A DNA stretch of 64,000 nt from Paenibacillus graminis (GCF_000758705.1 NZ_CP009287.1:5146001-5210000), one strand, 5' to 3'. Positions 1 to 9,204 are shown, counted from the stretch's first letter. Numbers and translations are program-made. Notes: generated from the sequence alone by a model not told the origin.

Positions 1-855
1 CAGCCTGAATTTCCGCTTCATATCTACCACGTGGAGCATCAGGCCAGCGTTCATTCCATTCTTCCTGTGCATTGGCATAATGAAATGGAGATTATCTATC
101 TGGCCAGAGGGACTGCCGTCTTCAATATCGAAGACCGTGAGTTCGCCGTTCAAGCCGGGGAAGCATTGATCGTTCATCCCGGGGAACTCCATTCGGGGAT
201 TGGCACTGCCTGTGACGGCACTTGCTATTCTTCCATCGTCTTCCGATTATCTTGGCTGTCTTCTCCGCAATCGGACCGGATTCAGGAATTATACTTTGAC
301 CTCATCCTGCAGGGAACGGCCAGGCTGCCTGCCCTGTTATCTGCTGCAGACGAAGTCCACTCTAAATTACTCGATTGGGTACGGGAACTGCTGAGCCGCT
401 ATGAGCGCCGATCCACCGCTTATGAAATGAGCTTGAAGGGCCTCCTGCTGCAGTTCATTGCGGATATTTACCAGTACGGGCTGATGGAGAGCAGCAATGC
501 GCCGGGAAGCCGCCACGGGCGGGAATACAACCGGCAAATCAAGCAAGTACTGGCTTATATGGAGGCGCATTCAAGCGAGAAGCTGGAGCTGGATCAGCTT
601 GCTTCCGTGGTGTCGCTTAGCCGCTCCCATTTCTGTACTTTTTTCAAAACCCTGACAGGAATGCGGCCGATGGAATATTTGAACTATATCCGCATCAACA
701 AAGCGGCCAGTCTCCTCCGCAGCGGATCGTACAATGTATTGGAGGCCGCCCTGGAGTCAGGCTATCAGCATGTCAGCTACTTTTCCAAATGGTTCAAATT
801 TTATATGAGTATGACGCCTTCGGACTACAAGGCCCGTTATTCTTCCGGTCTTTAG
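1..855 (+). CDS. AraC-family transcriptional regulator (5' end cut by window)
   Basis: The reading frame is open from base 1, with no convincing ribosome binding site before the first possible GTG at 31, so the true start most likely lies upstream of the window. The N-terminal half starts with a cupin-like sensor (VHWHNEMEIIYLARG, then a glycine-rich turn and VHPGELHSG), typical of sugar-binding AraC domains. The last 100 residues hold two helix-turn-helix units (LDQLASVVSLSRSHFCTFFK and the following YLNYIRINKAASLL segment), the DNA-binding part of AraC/XylS proteins. Next to the GH43 and GH8 genes it is plausibly an activator of xylan or arabinoxylan use; that role is inferred from position only. 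Confidence 0.85.
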   Translation, partial: QPEFPLHIYHVEHQASVHSILPVHWHNEMEIIYLARGTAVFNIEDREFAVQAGEALIVHPGELHSGIGTACDGTCYSSIVFRLSWLSSPQSDRIQELYFDLILQGTARLPALLSAADEVHSKLLDWVRELLSRYERRSTAYEMSLKGLLLQFIADIYQYGLMESSNAPGSRHGREYNRQIKQVLAYMEAHSSEKLELDQLASVVSLSRSHFCTFFKTLTGMRPMEYLNYIRINKAASLLRSGSYNVLEAALESGYQHVSYFSKWFKFYMSMTPSDYKARYSSGL

Positions 856-1409
856 CGATGGCAAACTCCATTGCTCCGTGACGGCGGGGACAGACAGAAG
901 AACGGGTGAGGATTCTGCCTTGTGCGATGCTCCCCTCTCATTCTGCATTCAACCTAAGCAATTACGTTTTCTAACTAAGCATAACTTTTGATTTTCATAT
1001 GGCCTGGCCGTAAGTAACCATATTCACCAAGCCATGCGGACTCAGATGCCGTTATTGGACTGTTTCCCTCTCCTTTTGCCTCCAAACCTACAATATAAGG
1101 TCTCCTGAGTCCGTATCTCCTGAATAAGCACACTTTTCGGCAAAATAATGGCTCCTCTGTCCGCACTGCTCCACATGCTGAAAACAACTCTCCAGCTGCG
1201 TGACTGCTGCCATTGGGTGGTAACTAACAGGGCTTGGCTGCCAATGTGAGGGTAGTCAATAGGCTTCCCTCCGCTCCCCACGCTTCCCGAGTTTCCTAAG
1301 CTTTCCACGCTTCCAGCTCTCCACACGCTCCACACGCTCCACACGCTCCCCACACCACGCCCCCAGCGCCTCCCGCTTTTAGCTTCTTATCGGGTTTGAA
1401 GCACAATAA
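856..1409. other. Gene-free stretch with short tandem repeat
   Basis: No convincing gene is seen between the AraC-type gene and the GH43 terminator. Open frames on the minus strand here (for example 1042-1353) encode low-complexity Gly/Ser/Val/Trp runs caused by a cytosine-rich repeat and have no good ribosome binding site. The only structure I see is the repeat at 1321-1347. Confidence 0.5.
1321..1347. repeat. Three tandem copies of a 9-bp repeat
   Basis: The unit CCACACGCT occurs three times head to tail, inside a longer pyrimidine-rich stretch of degenerate CTCC/CACGC units (1265-1375). It lies in non-coding sequence and its function is unknown. Confidence 0.8.
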
Positions 1410-1451
1410 CAAGAAAGCAGCACCGGAGAATCTCCGGATGCTGCTTTCTTG
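1410..1451 (-). terminator. Terminator of the GH43 gene
   Basis: A long near-perfect hairpin: an outer stem AAGAAAGCAGCA pairs with TGCTGCTTTCTT and an inner stem CCGGAGA pairs with TCTCCGG. It sits 34 bases past the GH43 stop on the minus strand. Confidence 0.8.
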
Positions 1452-1485
1452 TTCAATGCGTATTCGGATTGCGCTCCCGGCTATT

Positions 1486-2913
1486 CTATTCCAAAGTAAA
1501 TGAAGCCAGACTGGCACCGCCGTGGCCGGTATACGTCAAATATAGTGCTTGTACGCCGTCGGGAATGGCCGCTTCCGTTGCGTATTCCTTCCAGACATTC
1601 GTAAAGCCTACCGGTATCCGCCCCAGTGCCGGTCCGTCCCAAGACATCTTCACTTCGAACTCGCCCTGGCAATACCCTCGCACCTTGATTTTGATTCGGG
1701 TGACTCCCTCACACTTGAAATATTTAAACCCGGCGGTAGCCGAATCCGTCATATTGGCAATATAGCCGGTTTCCTCATCGCCGTCCCTGCCGTCCTGGGT
1801 AATCTTCGGAAACCGGCTATCCATCCATGCTCCCATAGGACCAAAGCCTCCGGTGTACATTTCCTGATCTTTGCAGAACAAATGACAGGCCAGGTATGCC
1901 GGATATTCCCCCCGGCCTTCGAGCGGCCCTCCGTTTGGACCGCAGGATGTAATCTCCACCTGGGGAATAGTGCCGTCCCCGCGGAATTCAATCCTTTCGA
2001 TGCAGCCCTGCCGGCAGAACGCCGTCCCATTGGTGTGACGGTGATAAAAAATGTACCATTCACCGTTGATTTGGGCGATGCTGCCATGGTTATTGCCGCC
2101 GTAATACATCGGCTGATCCGCCGGCTTGTACGTATCGATATGAAGATCGCAATTGCTGACAATGACTCCCTGGTAGGTGAAGCCTCGGGTCGGATGCTTG
2201 CTGGTCGCATAGCACAGCTCATGCATGGAGATTGAGGAATAGATCAGATAGTAGGTATCTCCCCTTTTGCGGATGGAAGGCGCTTCAAAGAACTCGTAAC
2301 CTTCAAATCCGCTCCCCTTGCTGTAGGGCTGGCTAGGCGCAACAAATACAGGTTCTTCTACAATTGTGAGCATATCCGGACCAAGCACCGTTGCCATTGC
2401 GCCATGTCTGGATGAATCTCCATACGCGCAGAATCCGGTGTAGAGGTAGGTGTTCTCTCCTTCGGTCAGTACGCCGGGGTCAAACTGCGGTTCGTCGCCT
2501 TCCCGCTCGCCAAAGCGTGTTCCATCGGCATATCTGACATAGCCGTAGAACTCGTACTTGCCGCCCGGCTTGTCGCAGACCGCCACCGAAACGACCGGAA
2601 CCTTGTCCAGTACATAATAGAGATAATACCGCCCATCCGGTCCTACGGTGACATCGGGTGCATACAGACACATGCTCCCTTCACGGTTAAGCGGATCATC
2701 CGTAGTCCGGTAGATGACGCCTTCATATTGCCAATCGGCCAGATTGTCTTCCGGTGCCGACCAGCAGGCATAGTCATTCAAGCAAAAAGCATGTCCGTTG
2801 AAACGGTCATGCGAGCCATACACATACACTCTGCCTTCAAAAACATACGGCTCGCCGTCGGGGATATATTCCCAGGAGGGGAGATACGGATTGAATCCCT
2901 GTTTTTTTGCCAT
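1486..2913 (-). CDS. Glycoside hydrolase family 43 enzyme (arabinofuranosidase/xylosidase type)
   Basis: About 475 residues. The five-bladed propeller motifs of GH43 are visible: an N-terminal Asp in PDGEPYVFEGRVYVYGSHD (probable general base), the second Asp in YAPDVTVGPDGRYYLYY, and the probable acid Glu in FFEAPSIRKRGDTYYLIYSS. The last 90 residues look like a beta-sandwich carbohydrate-binding module of CBM6 type. No signal peptide is visible, so it probably acts on imported oligosaccharides. The start was chosen at MAKKQG because AGGGTGA stands at correct spacing; an upstream frame extension exists. It is divergent from the GH8 gene at 3157. Substrate (arabinoxylan or xylo-oligosaccharides) is inferred. 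Confidence 0.85.
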   Translation of the reverse strand: MAKKQGFNPYLPSWEYIPDGEPYVFEGRVYVYGSHDRFNGHAFCLNDYACWSAPEDNLADWQYEGVIYRTTDDPLNREGSMCLYAPDVTVGPDGRYYLYYVLDKVPVVSVAVCDKPGGKYEFYGYVRYADGTRFGEREGDEPQFDPGVLTEGENTYLYTGFCAYGDSSRHGAMATVLGPDMLTIVEEPVFVAPSQPYSKGSGFEGYEFFEAPSIRKRGDTYYLIYSSISMHELCYATSKHPTRGFTYQGVIVSNCDLHIDTYKPADQPMYYGGNNHGSIAQINGEWYIFYHRHTNGTAFCRQGCIERIEFRGDGTIPQVEITSCGPNGGPLEGRGEYPAYLACHLFCKDQEMYTGGFGPMGAWMDSRFPKITQDGRDGDEETGYIANMTDSATAGFKYFKCEGVTRIKIKVRGYCQGEFEVKMSWDGPALGRIPVGFTNVWKEYATEAAIPDGVQALYLTYTGHGGASLASFTLE

Positions 2914-3083
2914 CGTAATTTCACCCTTGTTGCGCATAACCATCACCCTTACATTTTTTTAGCTTCACGGTTTATCCCTTACAGTATAGTGATGCGCCTT
3001 AACCGAAGTCCATGACGTATAGCCACTTAACATTGATCTATTCTAAGGTTATCGTCTCAGTCTGAATGACCTATAAATTTTAA

Positions 3084-3124
3084 GGAAAACGCTTTAATTT
3101 CTATAGTTCGGGTTATGTTATACT
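3084..3124 (+). promoter_or_regulatory. Candidate GH8 promoter with cre-like site
   Basis: A TATACT -10 hexamer (3119-3124) lies 32 bases before the GH8 start. Upstream, GGAAAACGCTTTAA (3084-3097) matches most positions of the CcpA catabolite-response consensus TGWAANCGNTNWCA. Carbon catabolite control of the divergent xylanolytic genes is inferred; the -35 hexamer is weak. Confidence 0.35.
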
Positions 3125-3156
3125 TTGGGCAAAACCCTATCCATTGGAGGATTGTT

Positions 3157-4302
3157 ATGAATATCTTCACAGAAGGCTCCTTCTATACAGGAGAATACAG
3201 AAACCTGTTTCTCGAAAATGGAATGGCGGAAGAGGCTGTCCGGCAAAAGCTTGACGACACCTGGAACGAATTGTTCTACGGCGCGCCCGATGTCCGAATC
3301 TACCATCCTATGGGTGACGATAAGGGATATATCGTGGATACGGGCAATACCGATGTGCGGACAGAAGGCATGTCCTACGGAATGATGATGGCTGTTCAAA
3401 TGGACAAACAGGAAGAATTCGACCGGCTCTGGAAGTTCGCAAAGGTATACATGCAGCATACGGAAGGCCGTTACAAGGATTATTTTGCCTGGCACTGCAA
3501 GCTGGACGGAACACGGCTGTCGCCCGGTCCGGCGCCGGACGGGGAAGAATTTTTCGCAATGGCGCTGTTCTTTGCCTCCAAGCGCTGGGGTGACCGCACC
3601 GAACCGTTCAACTATTCCGAGCAGGCCAAGATCATTCTCCGCGCCTGTGTGCATAAAGGGGAAGACGGAGAAGGCGATCCGATGTGGGACCCGGCAACCA
3701 AGCTGATAAAATTTGTTCCTGAGACCCCTTTCAGCGATCCATCCTACCATCTGCCCCATTTCTATGAATTATTTGCCCTGCAGGCAGATGAACAGGACAG
3801 GGCTTTCTGGAAGGAAGCCGCGGCCAGAAGCAGAGCCTATCTGCAAAAGGCCTGCCACCCGGAAACCGGCCTATCCCCCGAATATGCCAACTATGACGGA
3901 ACCCCGGCTGAACCCCAGCCGCATGGAGACTTCCGCCACTTCTTCAGTGATGCTTACCGGGTTGCGGCCAACATCGGGCTGGACTATGAATGGTTCCGCT
4001 GCGACCCTTGGCAGGCAGGGCAGTCCAACCGGATTCAGGCCTTTTTCCGGGATATAGAGGTCGCCGATTACCGGCGCTACACCATTGACGGCCAGCCTTT
4101 TGAGGAGCCGTCCCTGCATCCGGTCGGCCTTCTGGCAACGCTGGCCATGGCCTCGCTCGCTGCCGATGGACCGGATGCCGGACACTATGTCAAGCTGTTC
4201 TGGAATACCCCACTGCGCACCGGGGGCCGCCGGTATTACGACAACTGCCTATACTTTTTCAGTATGCTGGCCCTAAGCGGTAACTACCGTATTTATATCT
4301 AA
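3157..4302 (+). CDS. GH8 reducing-end xylose-releasing exo-oligoxylanase (Rex type)
   Basis: A 381-residue cytoplasmic-type protein without signal peptide. From memory it closely resembles the Bacillus halodurans Rex enzyme: FYTGEYRNLF near the N-terminus, then DTGNTDVRTEGMSYGMMMAV, which includes the catalytic Glu region of GH8, and GPAPDGEEFFAMALFFASKRW. Rex enzymes release xylose from the reducing end of xylo-oligosaccharides. The start at 3157 is preceded by TTGGAGG. With the divergent GH43 enzyme it would finish intracellular breakdown of arabinoxylo-oligosaccharides. Confidence 0.9.
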   Translation: MNIFTEGSFYTGEYRNLFLENGMAEEAVRQKLDDTWNELFYGAPDVRIYHPMGDDKGYIVDTGNTDVRTEGMSYGMMMAVQMDKQEEFDRLWKFAKVYMQHTEGRYKDYFAWHCKLDGTRLSPGPAPDGEEFFAMALFFASKRWGDRTEPFNYSEQAKIILRACVHKGEDGEGDPMWDPATKLIKFVPETPFSDPSYHLPHFYELFALQADEQDRAFWKEAAARSRAYLQKACHPETGLSPEYANYDGTPAEPQPHGDFRHFFSDAYRVAANIGLDYEWFRCDPWQAGQSNRIQAFFRDIEVADYRRYTIDGQPFEEPSLHPVGLLATLAMASLAADGPDAGHYVKLFWNTPLRTGGRRYYDNCLYFFSMLALSGNYRIYI

Positions 4303-4310
4303 ATTGACAC

Positions 4311-4374
4311 AAAAAATCGCTCTTTACAGGAGAACGGAGGCATAGTCCCCCATCCCCTAAAGAGCGATTTTTTT
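4311..4374 (+). terminator. Terminator of the GH8 gene
   Basis: AAAAAATCGCTCTTTA (4311-4326) pairs with TAAAGAGCGATTTTTT (4358-4373), leaving a 31-base apical region and a T-run on either strand. It starts 9 bases after the GH8 stop. Confidence 0.85.
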
Positions 4375-4480
4375 GGGGGGCATGAACCGGAGTTCTCACA
4401 AACCCATCCGAGCCATTCGTTGGTTCTGTTCCGATGCGCAATCCCTACCAATATCTATTCACAACGCTCACATTTTCACT

Positions 4481-4720
4481 TCACTTCTCCCGTGTTGACA
4501 AAAACGAGGGCCAAGCTTCACTCCCGCACTGCGTACAGGTCCGGCCCGCCGGATGTGCCGTCATCAGCGGCATTCCCCTCCGCTTCGCCCTCTTCATATA
4601 TCCGGCAGACTGAAAGGTGTCATCATACTCATTGGAGATCATGTCAATGAGCAGTTCACCGACCGCCAGAAGGTCATTGGATTTATTTTCAAAAACCAGC
4701 CTGTCCTGAAAACCAATCAT
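4481..4720 (-). pseudogene. Remnant of a PfkB-type sugar kinase N-terminus
   Basis: The first 36 residues (containing LLAVGELLIDMISNEYDDTF) resemble the start of PfkB-family carbohydrate kinases, where the GELLID-type motif follows the first beta strand. The frame then runs into unrelated sequence and stops after 79 residues, without the nucleotide-binding half of a roughly 310-residue kinase. I read it as a broken gene; the 4303-4892 interval otherwise holds only the GH8 terminator. Confidence 0.45.
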
Positions 4721-4892
4721 TTTATTGCCCCCTTGCTCTATATAGAAACGTCACAACTAGTGGACACCTATAAGTTTAGCCGGACACCTGGCAGGATGGC
4801 TTGCAAAAATCAGTTCTTTTTTCACTGCCCTCATTTTTACATGAGAGTCATGCGATCTTCTCTTCGTTCTCTCCTTCCCCATCCGATCAAAG

Positions 4893-5666
4893 CTACAACA
4901 GGAACCGCGTTAGCAATTCTATTTTTCCTTTTATATTATTATTCGGATTTGTATCCGGTCCAAGAGCAATCATTTTATCAACACTTGAATGCTTATGTTC
5001 TTTAGAATTTTCAATTTTCTCACAGATGACAGATAAAACAGTGTTGATCCCTTTTTTCAATTCACTAGCATAATCGTCCTCATTGAACATTTCAGGTAAT
5101 AGAATTTCTCGGCACTCCCAAACGTGAGGTAGTGTCTTAGCTAATTTTATTGCTTTTTCGTTTTCATTTATTTTTAAATAAAGAAAGCAAAGATTTGCTT
5201 TAGTTGTGCATCGAACTTTTTCATTTGTACTACTCAATAACACACGTTCAGATAGGGAAATAGCTTCTTTAACGAACTCGGATTTTGTATCCGTATTATT
5301 TTTTATCGTTAATGCTAATGCAAGTTCAGACAAAAATCCACAATTGTTAGGGTATACCTTTATTGCCTCTCTAAGCGTATGAATAGCTTCGTCAATCCTC
5401 CCTTTTGACTCATATTCATGTACAACAGAAAATGTTTTGTTCATTTTTTCGACATTGCGAATATCATCCATTCCTATCAATTCATCAATGGATATATTAT
5501 AGTAATTTGCAATGCTTGGAAGCATAGTTACATCCGGATAAGTAGAGCTATTCTCCCAACGGCTAATTGCTTGAGGGGATACGCCGAATACCTCTGCAAG
5601 CTTTTCCTGTGTGAGTTCATTCTGAATTCTAAGTTTCCGAAGATTTTCGCCAATTCTAATTTGCAT
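4893..5666 (-). CDS. Xre-family regulator with TPR-like C-terminal domain
   Basis: 257 residues. Residues 4-60 form a Cro/C1-type helix-turn-helix (LTQEKLAEVFGVSPQAISRW). The remainder is alpha-helical with tetratricopeptide-like repeats, including FSVVHEYESKGRIDEAIHTL. This layout is common in Bacillota single-gene regulators whose repeat domain may bind a peptide or partner protein. The ATG at 5666 is preceded by AAAGGAG at good spacing. The gene is AT-rich relative to the GH genes and has no obvious operon partner. Its target is not known. Confidence 0.8.
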   Translation of the reverse strand: MQIRIGENLRKLRIQNELTQEKLAEVFGVSPQAISRWENSSTYPDVTMLPSIANYYNISIDELIGMDDIRNVEKMNKTFSVVHEYESKGRIDEAIHTLREAIKVYPNNCGFLSELALALTIKNNTDTKSEFVKEAISLSERVLLSSTNEKVRCTTKANLCFLYLKINENEKAIKLAKTLPHVWECREILLPEMFNEDDYASELKKGINTVLSVICEKIENSKEHKHSSVDKMIALGPDTNPNNNIKGKIELLTRFLL

Positions 5667-6228
5667 AATCACTACTCCTTTTAGTTTTTGAAGCTTCTAT
5701 TTAAACGATACTACAAGCAGCTTGCAAATCACCATTACTCAGTTGTTGAGTAAAAGACAACTAAAGTGAGAAGAGAAGGCTGTGGTGAATTAGCGATATT
5801 TCTCTTTTATTAACATATATGTCACCAAAGCTAAATTTAAGAGAAAGGTTAAAGATAAAAACCAGCGTCAGTTTGGACTGAAAAATAAAGTCCTTGGCTG
5901 CCGCTGGTTTATCGACTAATGTGTCCGTTAATCCACTCATTTTATTGCCTAATCTTGTATTGCCATTCGAACAAATTACAAAATCATCCACATCCGGGGA
6001 TTGATATACAATATTGCTGCAACTTATGCAAGTCACCGTTGACGGTAATGTACTTGATCCGTTGGCCTGAATGGCGGATCGTGGGCTATCCTGCCCGTTC
6101 AATCAAAAGCAGCCGTTCCTTTTGGAAGGCTGCCGGGGTACCTCTGAATTGAAGTATAAAGATTGAAGCTTTTCACGCGGCCGCATTTTTCCTTGTTCAA
6201 TTAAGTATCCCATTAGAATAAACGTCGG
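5667..6228. other. Gene-free stretch with hairpins
   Basis: No convincing gene. A 113-residue minus-strand frame (5761-6102) has no recognisable domain and no good ribosome binding site. Two hairpins are visible: AACCAGCG pairing with CGCTGGTT across 5860-5911, and GCAGCC...GGCTGC near 6107-6133. The stretch may be the remains of a lost mobile element, but nothing proves this. Confidence 0.4.
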
Positions 6229-6681
6229 TTATAAATCTTGTGATAGCCGTATCATATCTATAACTTGCATGCCGTTTTCAAATATTTCTTCATTATAATG
6301 TCTAATAAAAAAGTCTCTGTCTATCCCAGTTATTCTAAATCCGCATTTCTGATAAAGGGCAAGCTGCCCTATGCCAGAATTTCCGGTACCAACTTCAATG
6401 GTTTTATACCCCCATTCAGCGGCAATTTGTACAGCATGCTTTACAAGCCGTTTTCCGACTCCTCTGCCTTGATGGTTCTCATCAACTGCTACATTCACTA
6501 ATTCAACTGTGTCGGGTCTGGTTGGTAATAAAACATAGACTCCAATAATTTGGTCATTCAGGGAGCCGATAAAACACTGTCCTCTTTGAAGATATTCTTC
6601 AACAAGTTTTCGGGATGGATCAGCCAGCAATAGCAATTCATATGGCGGTACCTCATTGGCATGTAACTTTCGGATTTGCAT
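6229..6681 (-). CDS. GNAT-family N-acetyltransferase
   Basis: 150 residues with the GNAT fold: acetyl-CoA-binding motif A is VNVAVDENHQGRGVGKRLVK (the QGRGVGK pyrophosphate loop), followed by the LALYQKCGFRITGI strand-helix typical of motif B. Acyl acceptor unknown. The gene is alone, preceded by a GGAGTGAG-type ribosome binding site. Confidence 0.88.
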   Translation of the reverse strand: MQIRKLHANEVPPYELLLLADPSRKLVEEYLQRGQCFIGSLNDQIIGVYVLLPTRPDTVELVNVAVDENHQGRGVGKRLVKHAVQIAAEWGYKTIEVGTGNSGIGQLALYQKCGFRITGIDRDFFIRHYNEEIFENGMQVIDMIRLSQDL

Positions 6682-6818
6682 TTTTTCTCACTCCGTTCCA
6701 GATACGCTGCTTACCTATGATGAAAATCCTTCCAGTGTATGATATTTCCAATCTTAACATATTGATAAAGTTGATGTGTACATTACTATGGATAACTGCC
6801 CATTAACGACACAAATTT

Positions 6819-6838
6819 CAAAAAAAGCGGACTCCGCT
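6819..6838 (-). terminator. Terminator of the NmrA-like gene
   Basis: Read on the minus strand, AGCGG-AGT-CCGCT is followed directly by a T-run. The hairpin begins at the stop codon of the NmrA-like gene. Confidence 0.7.
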
Positions 6839-7705
6839 CTACCGGAAATTTTCTACATACTCATGCAGAAAGGCATCTAGCGTGCGTGGCTCTCTGCCGA
6901 GCAAACGCTTCACAGTGTCATTTGGACTTTCTGGCACCACCGTAGACATGGTTTGAATTTCTACAACATGGTTCGCGAGCCAAGGGGGCATATGCCCGTG
7001 CTCGATAAGATTACGGAGTAGTACTTTGGGTTCCAGGTTAATGTAACTTATCGGCCGGTTAAGCAGGGCGGATAGTTGACTCGCGATCTGGGGATAACTG
7101 AAAACCTCTGAACCGGTAAGCGTATATATTTGGCCTGTTACCTCGCGGTTGGTTAGTGCTTCTGCGGCAACATCTGCGATATCGCGGCAGTCAATGAAGT
7201 TACACGGTGAATCGCCCATGGAGCCGAAAAAAACATTTTGGGTTGTGACCGTTGGTGCAAGGCGCATTAAGTTTTGCATAAATGCATAAGGGCGCAACAC
7301 GGTGTGGGTCAGACCCGATTCCTTCAGCGTTTTCTCGATTGCTTGATGCCAGCCCGCTACTGCCACCGGAGAGCTCTGCTCAAAGGCAGGGCTGGATATT
7401 TTTACAATGTGATTGATTCCGGATTCAGCGGCAATCTGAATGATTGAAGTTTCCAATTCGATTTGTCTTGGACTGTTGGACATGGCAAGAAAGAGCTGGC
7501 TAGCACCTGTAAACGCGCAGCGCAGCGATTCGGGACCGGAAGCATCCGCCAATGCGATCTCGATAGTCGACTGGCCCTTTTTTCCGATCTGATCACGCAA
7601 CTTCTCTGGCTCTCTGCTCAGCGCCCTGGCAGGTACGCCAAGATCAATCAAACGTTCCAGCAGCGCACTGCCTATCGTACCTGTTGCTCCCATAATAACT
7701 ATCAT
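6839..7705 (-). CDS. NmrA-like NAD(P)-binding oxidoreductase (atypical SDR)
   Basis: 288 residues starting with an NAD(P)-binding Rossmann motif (MIVIMGATGTIGSALLERL), then the ARALSREPEKL segment where NADP specificity lies in NmrA/HSCARG and quinone-oxidoreductase-like proteins. The classical YxxxK pair is not obvious, as usual in NmrA-like proteins, which may be redox sensors or reductases. Its ATG overlaps the stop of the upstream membrane-protein gene in an ATGA, so the two are translationally coupled. The MarR gene next door is the likely controller. Confidence 0.82.
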   Translation of the reverse strand: MIVIMGATGTIGSALLERLIDLGVPARALSREPEKLRDQIGKKGQSTIEIALADASGPESLRCAFTGASQLFLAMSNSPRQIELETSIIQIAAESGINHIVKISSPAFEQSSPVAVAGWHQAIEKTLKESGLTHTVLRPYAFMQNLMRLAPTVTTQNVFFGSMGDSPCNFIDCRDIADVAAEALTNREVTGQIYTLTGSEVFSYPQIASQLSALLNRPISYINLEPKVLLRNLIEHGHMPPWLANHVVEIQTMSTVVPESPNDTVKRLLGREPRTLDAFLHEYVENFR

Positions 7706-8211
7706 TTTTTTCTTCTCCTTTTGGATGAAAAGTTAGTTGTGACGGCAAGACGCCACCGCCATGTCACTATCGTGCTTGCTATAAATCCAGACAACGGGAA
7801 ATCGATCCAGATACGATCGACCCAGGCCAAGTGATTGCCCGGAATCATAATTTCCAGTAAACCAGATGTCACCCATGCCGCGCATAGTCCAAACATAGAC
7901 CCGGCCAATGCGAACACCCCTACCATAACCAAGTGAGGTGTACCGGTGACCCATTGCATATGGACCACCCGGCTGGACAACAAAAGGCCAATCATCAAGG
8001 CCATCAGGGCCGATGCACCACCGATTGTAGTCAATGCCCCTATTTGAAGACCCCTGTCTGCAGTAACCAATCCCCCGATGCCTGCCATAATCGCAGGAGC
8101 AGCATAGGCCATTACAACCTCACGCCATAGTACAAAAGTCTTTTTCTTGGAACCAACAGCCTTACTGCCGTAAATATCATCTGCCTGATTCGGGCATTTC
8201 ATCTGGTTCAT
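7702..8211 (-). CDS. Small integral membrane protein, function unknown
   Basis: 169 residues, with about four hydrophobic segments between residues 30 and 155 and a basic C-terminal tail (FSSKRRRKK) expected on the cytoplasmic side. I do not recognise the family. It is first in a two-gene unit with the NmrA-like reductase (4-base overlap) and has a MarR-type operator candidate about 50 bases upstream, which suggests a stress- or drug-inducible role. That is inference from neighbours only. Confidence 0.7.
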   Translation of the reverse strand: MNQMKCPNQADDIYGSKAVGSKKKTFVLWREVVMAYAAPAIMAGIGGLVTADRGLQIGALTTIGGASALMALMIGLLLSSRVVHMQWVTGTPHLVMVGVFALAGSMFGLCAAWVTSGLLEIMIPGNHLAWVDRIWIDFPLSGFIASTIVTWRWRLAVTTNFSSKRRRKK

Positions 8212-8262
8212 TTAATTGCTCCCTTCTTCAATAAAACAGTTCAACGATTGCTTTCAGTGAGA

Positions 8263-8284
8263 TATAATTAGGAACCTAACTATA
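8263..8284 (-). promoter_or_regulatory. Candidate MarR operator
   Basis: An imperfect palindrome in which TATAATTAGG and CCTAACTATA surround AA, differing at one pair. It lies just upstream of the membrane-protein/NmrA unit. A related half-site (CCTAATTA) is found upstream of the marR start near 8904, so the regulator may also control itself. Confidence 0.5.
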
Positions 8285-8298
8285 TAAGAGTAAAAATA

Positions 8299-8315
8299 GG
8301 CTAGCTTCACTAGCC
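8299..8315 (-). terminator. Terminator of the MarR gene
   Basis: GGCTAG pairs with CTAGCC around a five-base loop. On the minus strand it is followed by TATTTTTAC, right after the marR stop. Confidence 0.6.
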
Positions 8316-8319
8316 CATT

Positions 8320-8886
8320 CTACTCATTACTGATGTTTCCCTTTGGTTTCGGGCCTAGTTCGCCCGTAAGTGCTGAGATGCCTTGTGTAACTCGGCCTAG
8401 CAAGTCGAGAAATATGCTGCGCTCATCAATATTGAGTAAGCCCACCATTGCTTCCAGCCGGGCGAAATGCTCAGGAGCCATTTCACGAAGCTTCTTCGCT
8501 CCTTCTTCCGTCAAAATGACCGATCTCTGACGGCCATCTTCTGCGCTTAATCGCCTGGATACTAAGCCATCCCGTTCAAGGATGTCGATAAGACCAGTCA
8601 CTGTAGCACGTGTAACGCCTAGATGCTCCGCTAATTGCGAAGGCAACTCTTCTCCTTCGTTATCTTCAAGATCTGCCAACAAACGATATCGCCCTGTTGA
8701 TAAACCGAATCTAGAGAAATGAATCTCCGAGGCATGTGCAAGCTTGGCTCCCGCTGCCATTAGCCTAGACGCGACAAGTATAGCCTGTGCGTCTATATCT
8801 AGGTTATAGCGGTCAATCTGACGCTTGGATTGTACAAGCGAGGGAATAGCGTCAATGTCATGTATTGTTTTGTGATTGTTGTTCAT
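8320..8886 (-). CDS. MarR-family transcriptional regulator
   Basis: 188 residues. The winged helix is visible: LAEHLGVTRATVTGLIDILE (recognition helix) followed by the wing DGLVSRRLSAEDGRQRSVIL, with the conserved DxRxxx-type arginine. Helices on both sides form the dimer interface. The start at MNNNHK was chosen over a further-upstream frame extension because the latter would have no ribosome binding site. It probably represses the adjacent membrane protein/oxidoreductase pair via the operator at 8263-8284. Confidence 0.85.
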   Translation of the reverse strand: MNNNHKTIHDIDAIPSLVQSKRQIDRYNLDIDAQAILVASRLMAAGAKLAHASEIHFSRFGLSTGRYRLLADLEDNEGEELPSQLAEHLGVTRATVTGLIDILERDGLVSRRLSAEDGRQRSVILTEEGAKKLREMAPEHFARLEAMVGLLNIDERSIFLDLLGRVTQGISALTGELGPKPKGNISNE

Positions 8887-9107
8887 ACATATAGTATGGT
8901 CCCTAATTACTTTTCTGTCAACACACATTTTTATAACACATTAACACCATTGCCAGATATGAAGAAAGGCTGCGGGGCTTTTTTACGTCCAATCATTCAC
9001 TAACACTTTGGTAATTTGTCGATTTGAGCAAGCCTAGAACTCACCAAGTCACATGCTTCATTCGACCCAAGATTTACATTCTCCTTATAACCTGCATGCA
9101 AAGAAAC

Positions 9108-9129
9108 GGCGCATTCAGTTGAATGCGCC
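9108..9129 (-). terminator. Terminator downstream of the tRNA-Leu 3' end
   Basis: GGCGCATTC and GAATGCGCC form a perfect 9-bp stem with loop AGTT. On the minus strand it follows the tRNA 3' end by 18 bases and leads into GTTTCTTTG. It supports that the sequence left of 9148 is the native 3' flank of a tRNA gene. Confidence 0.65.
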
Positions 9130-9147
9130 TTACACTGTTGTTATGTA

Positions 9148-9204
9148 TGCCGAGGACGGGGGTCGAACCCGTACGGTACTCACGTACCGCAGGATTTTAA
9201 GTCC
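9148..9204 (-). tRNA. 3' fragment of tRNA-Leu(UAA): probable attL scar
   Basis: On the minus strand the segment reads as the 3' part of a tRNA-Leu. It has the anticodon loop CTTAAAA with anticodon TAA, the long variable arm (GGTACGTGAGTACC), the T-arm with GGTTCGACC, and the 3' acceptor strand CCTCGGC plus discriminator A, without encoded CCA. The 5' half (D-arm and the GCCGAGG acceptor strand) is absent. A 3' tRNA fragment beside an element is what tyrosine-recombinase integration into a tRNA 3' end leaves at the distal boundary. The orientation places the element to the right. Confidence 0.75.

Noticed and set aside
1042..1353. Minus-strand frame with Gly/Ser/Val/Trp repeats
   Set aside because: It is a by-product of the CCACACGCT tandem repeat and cytosine-rich DNA; no ribosome binding site and no protein-like composition.
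5761..6102. 113-codon minus-strand frame
   Set aside because: No recognised domain, no good start site; overlaps hairpins in what looks like decayed sequence. Not annotated as a gene.
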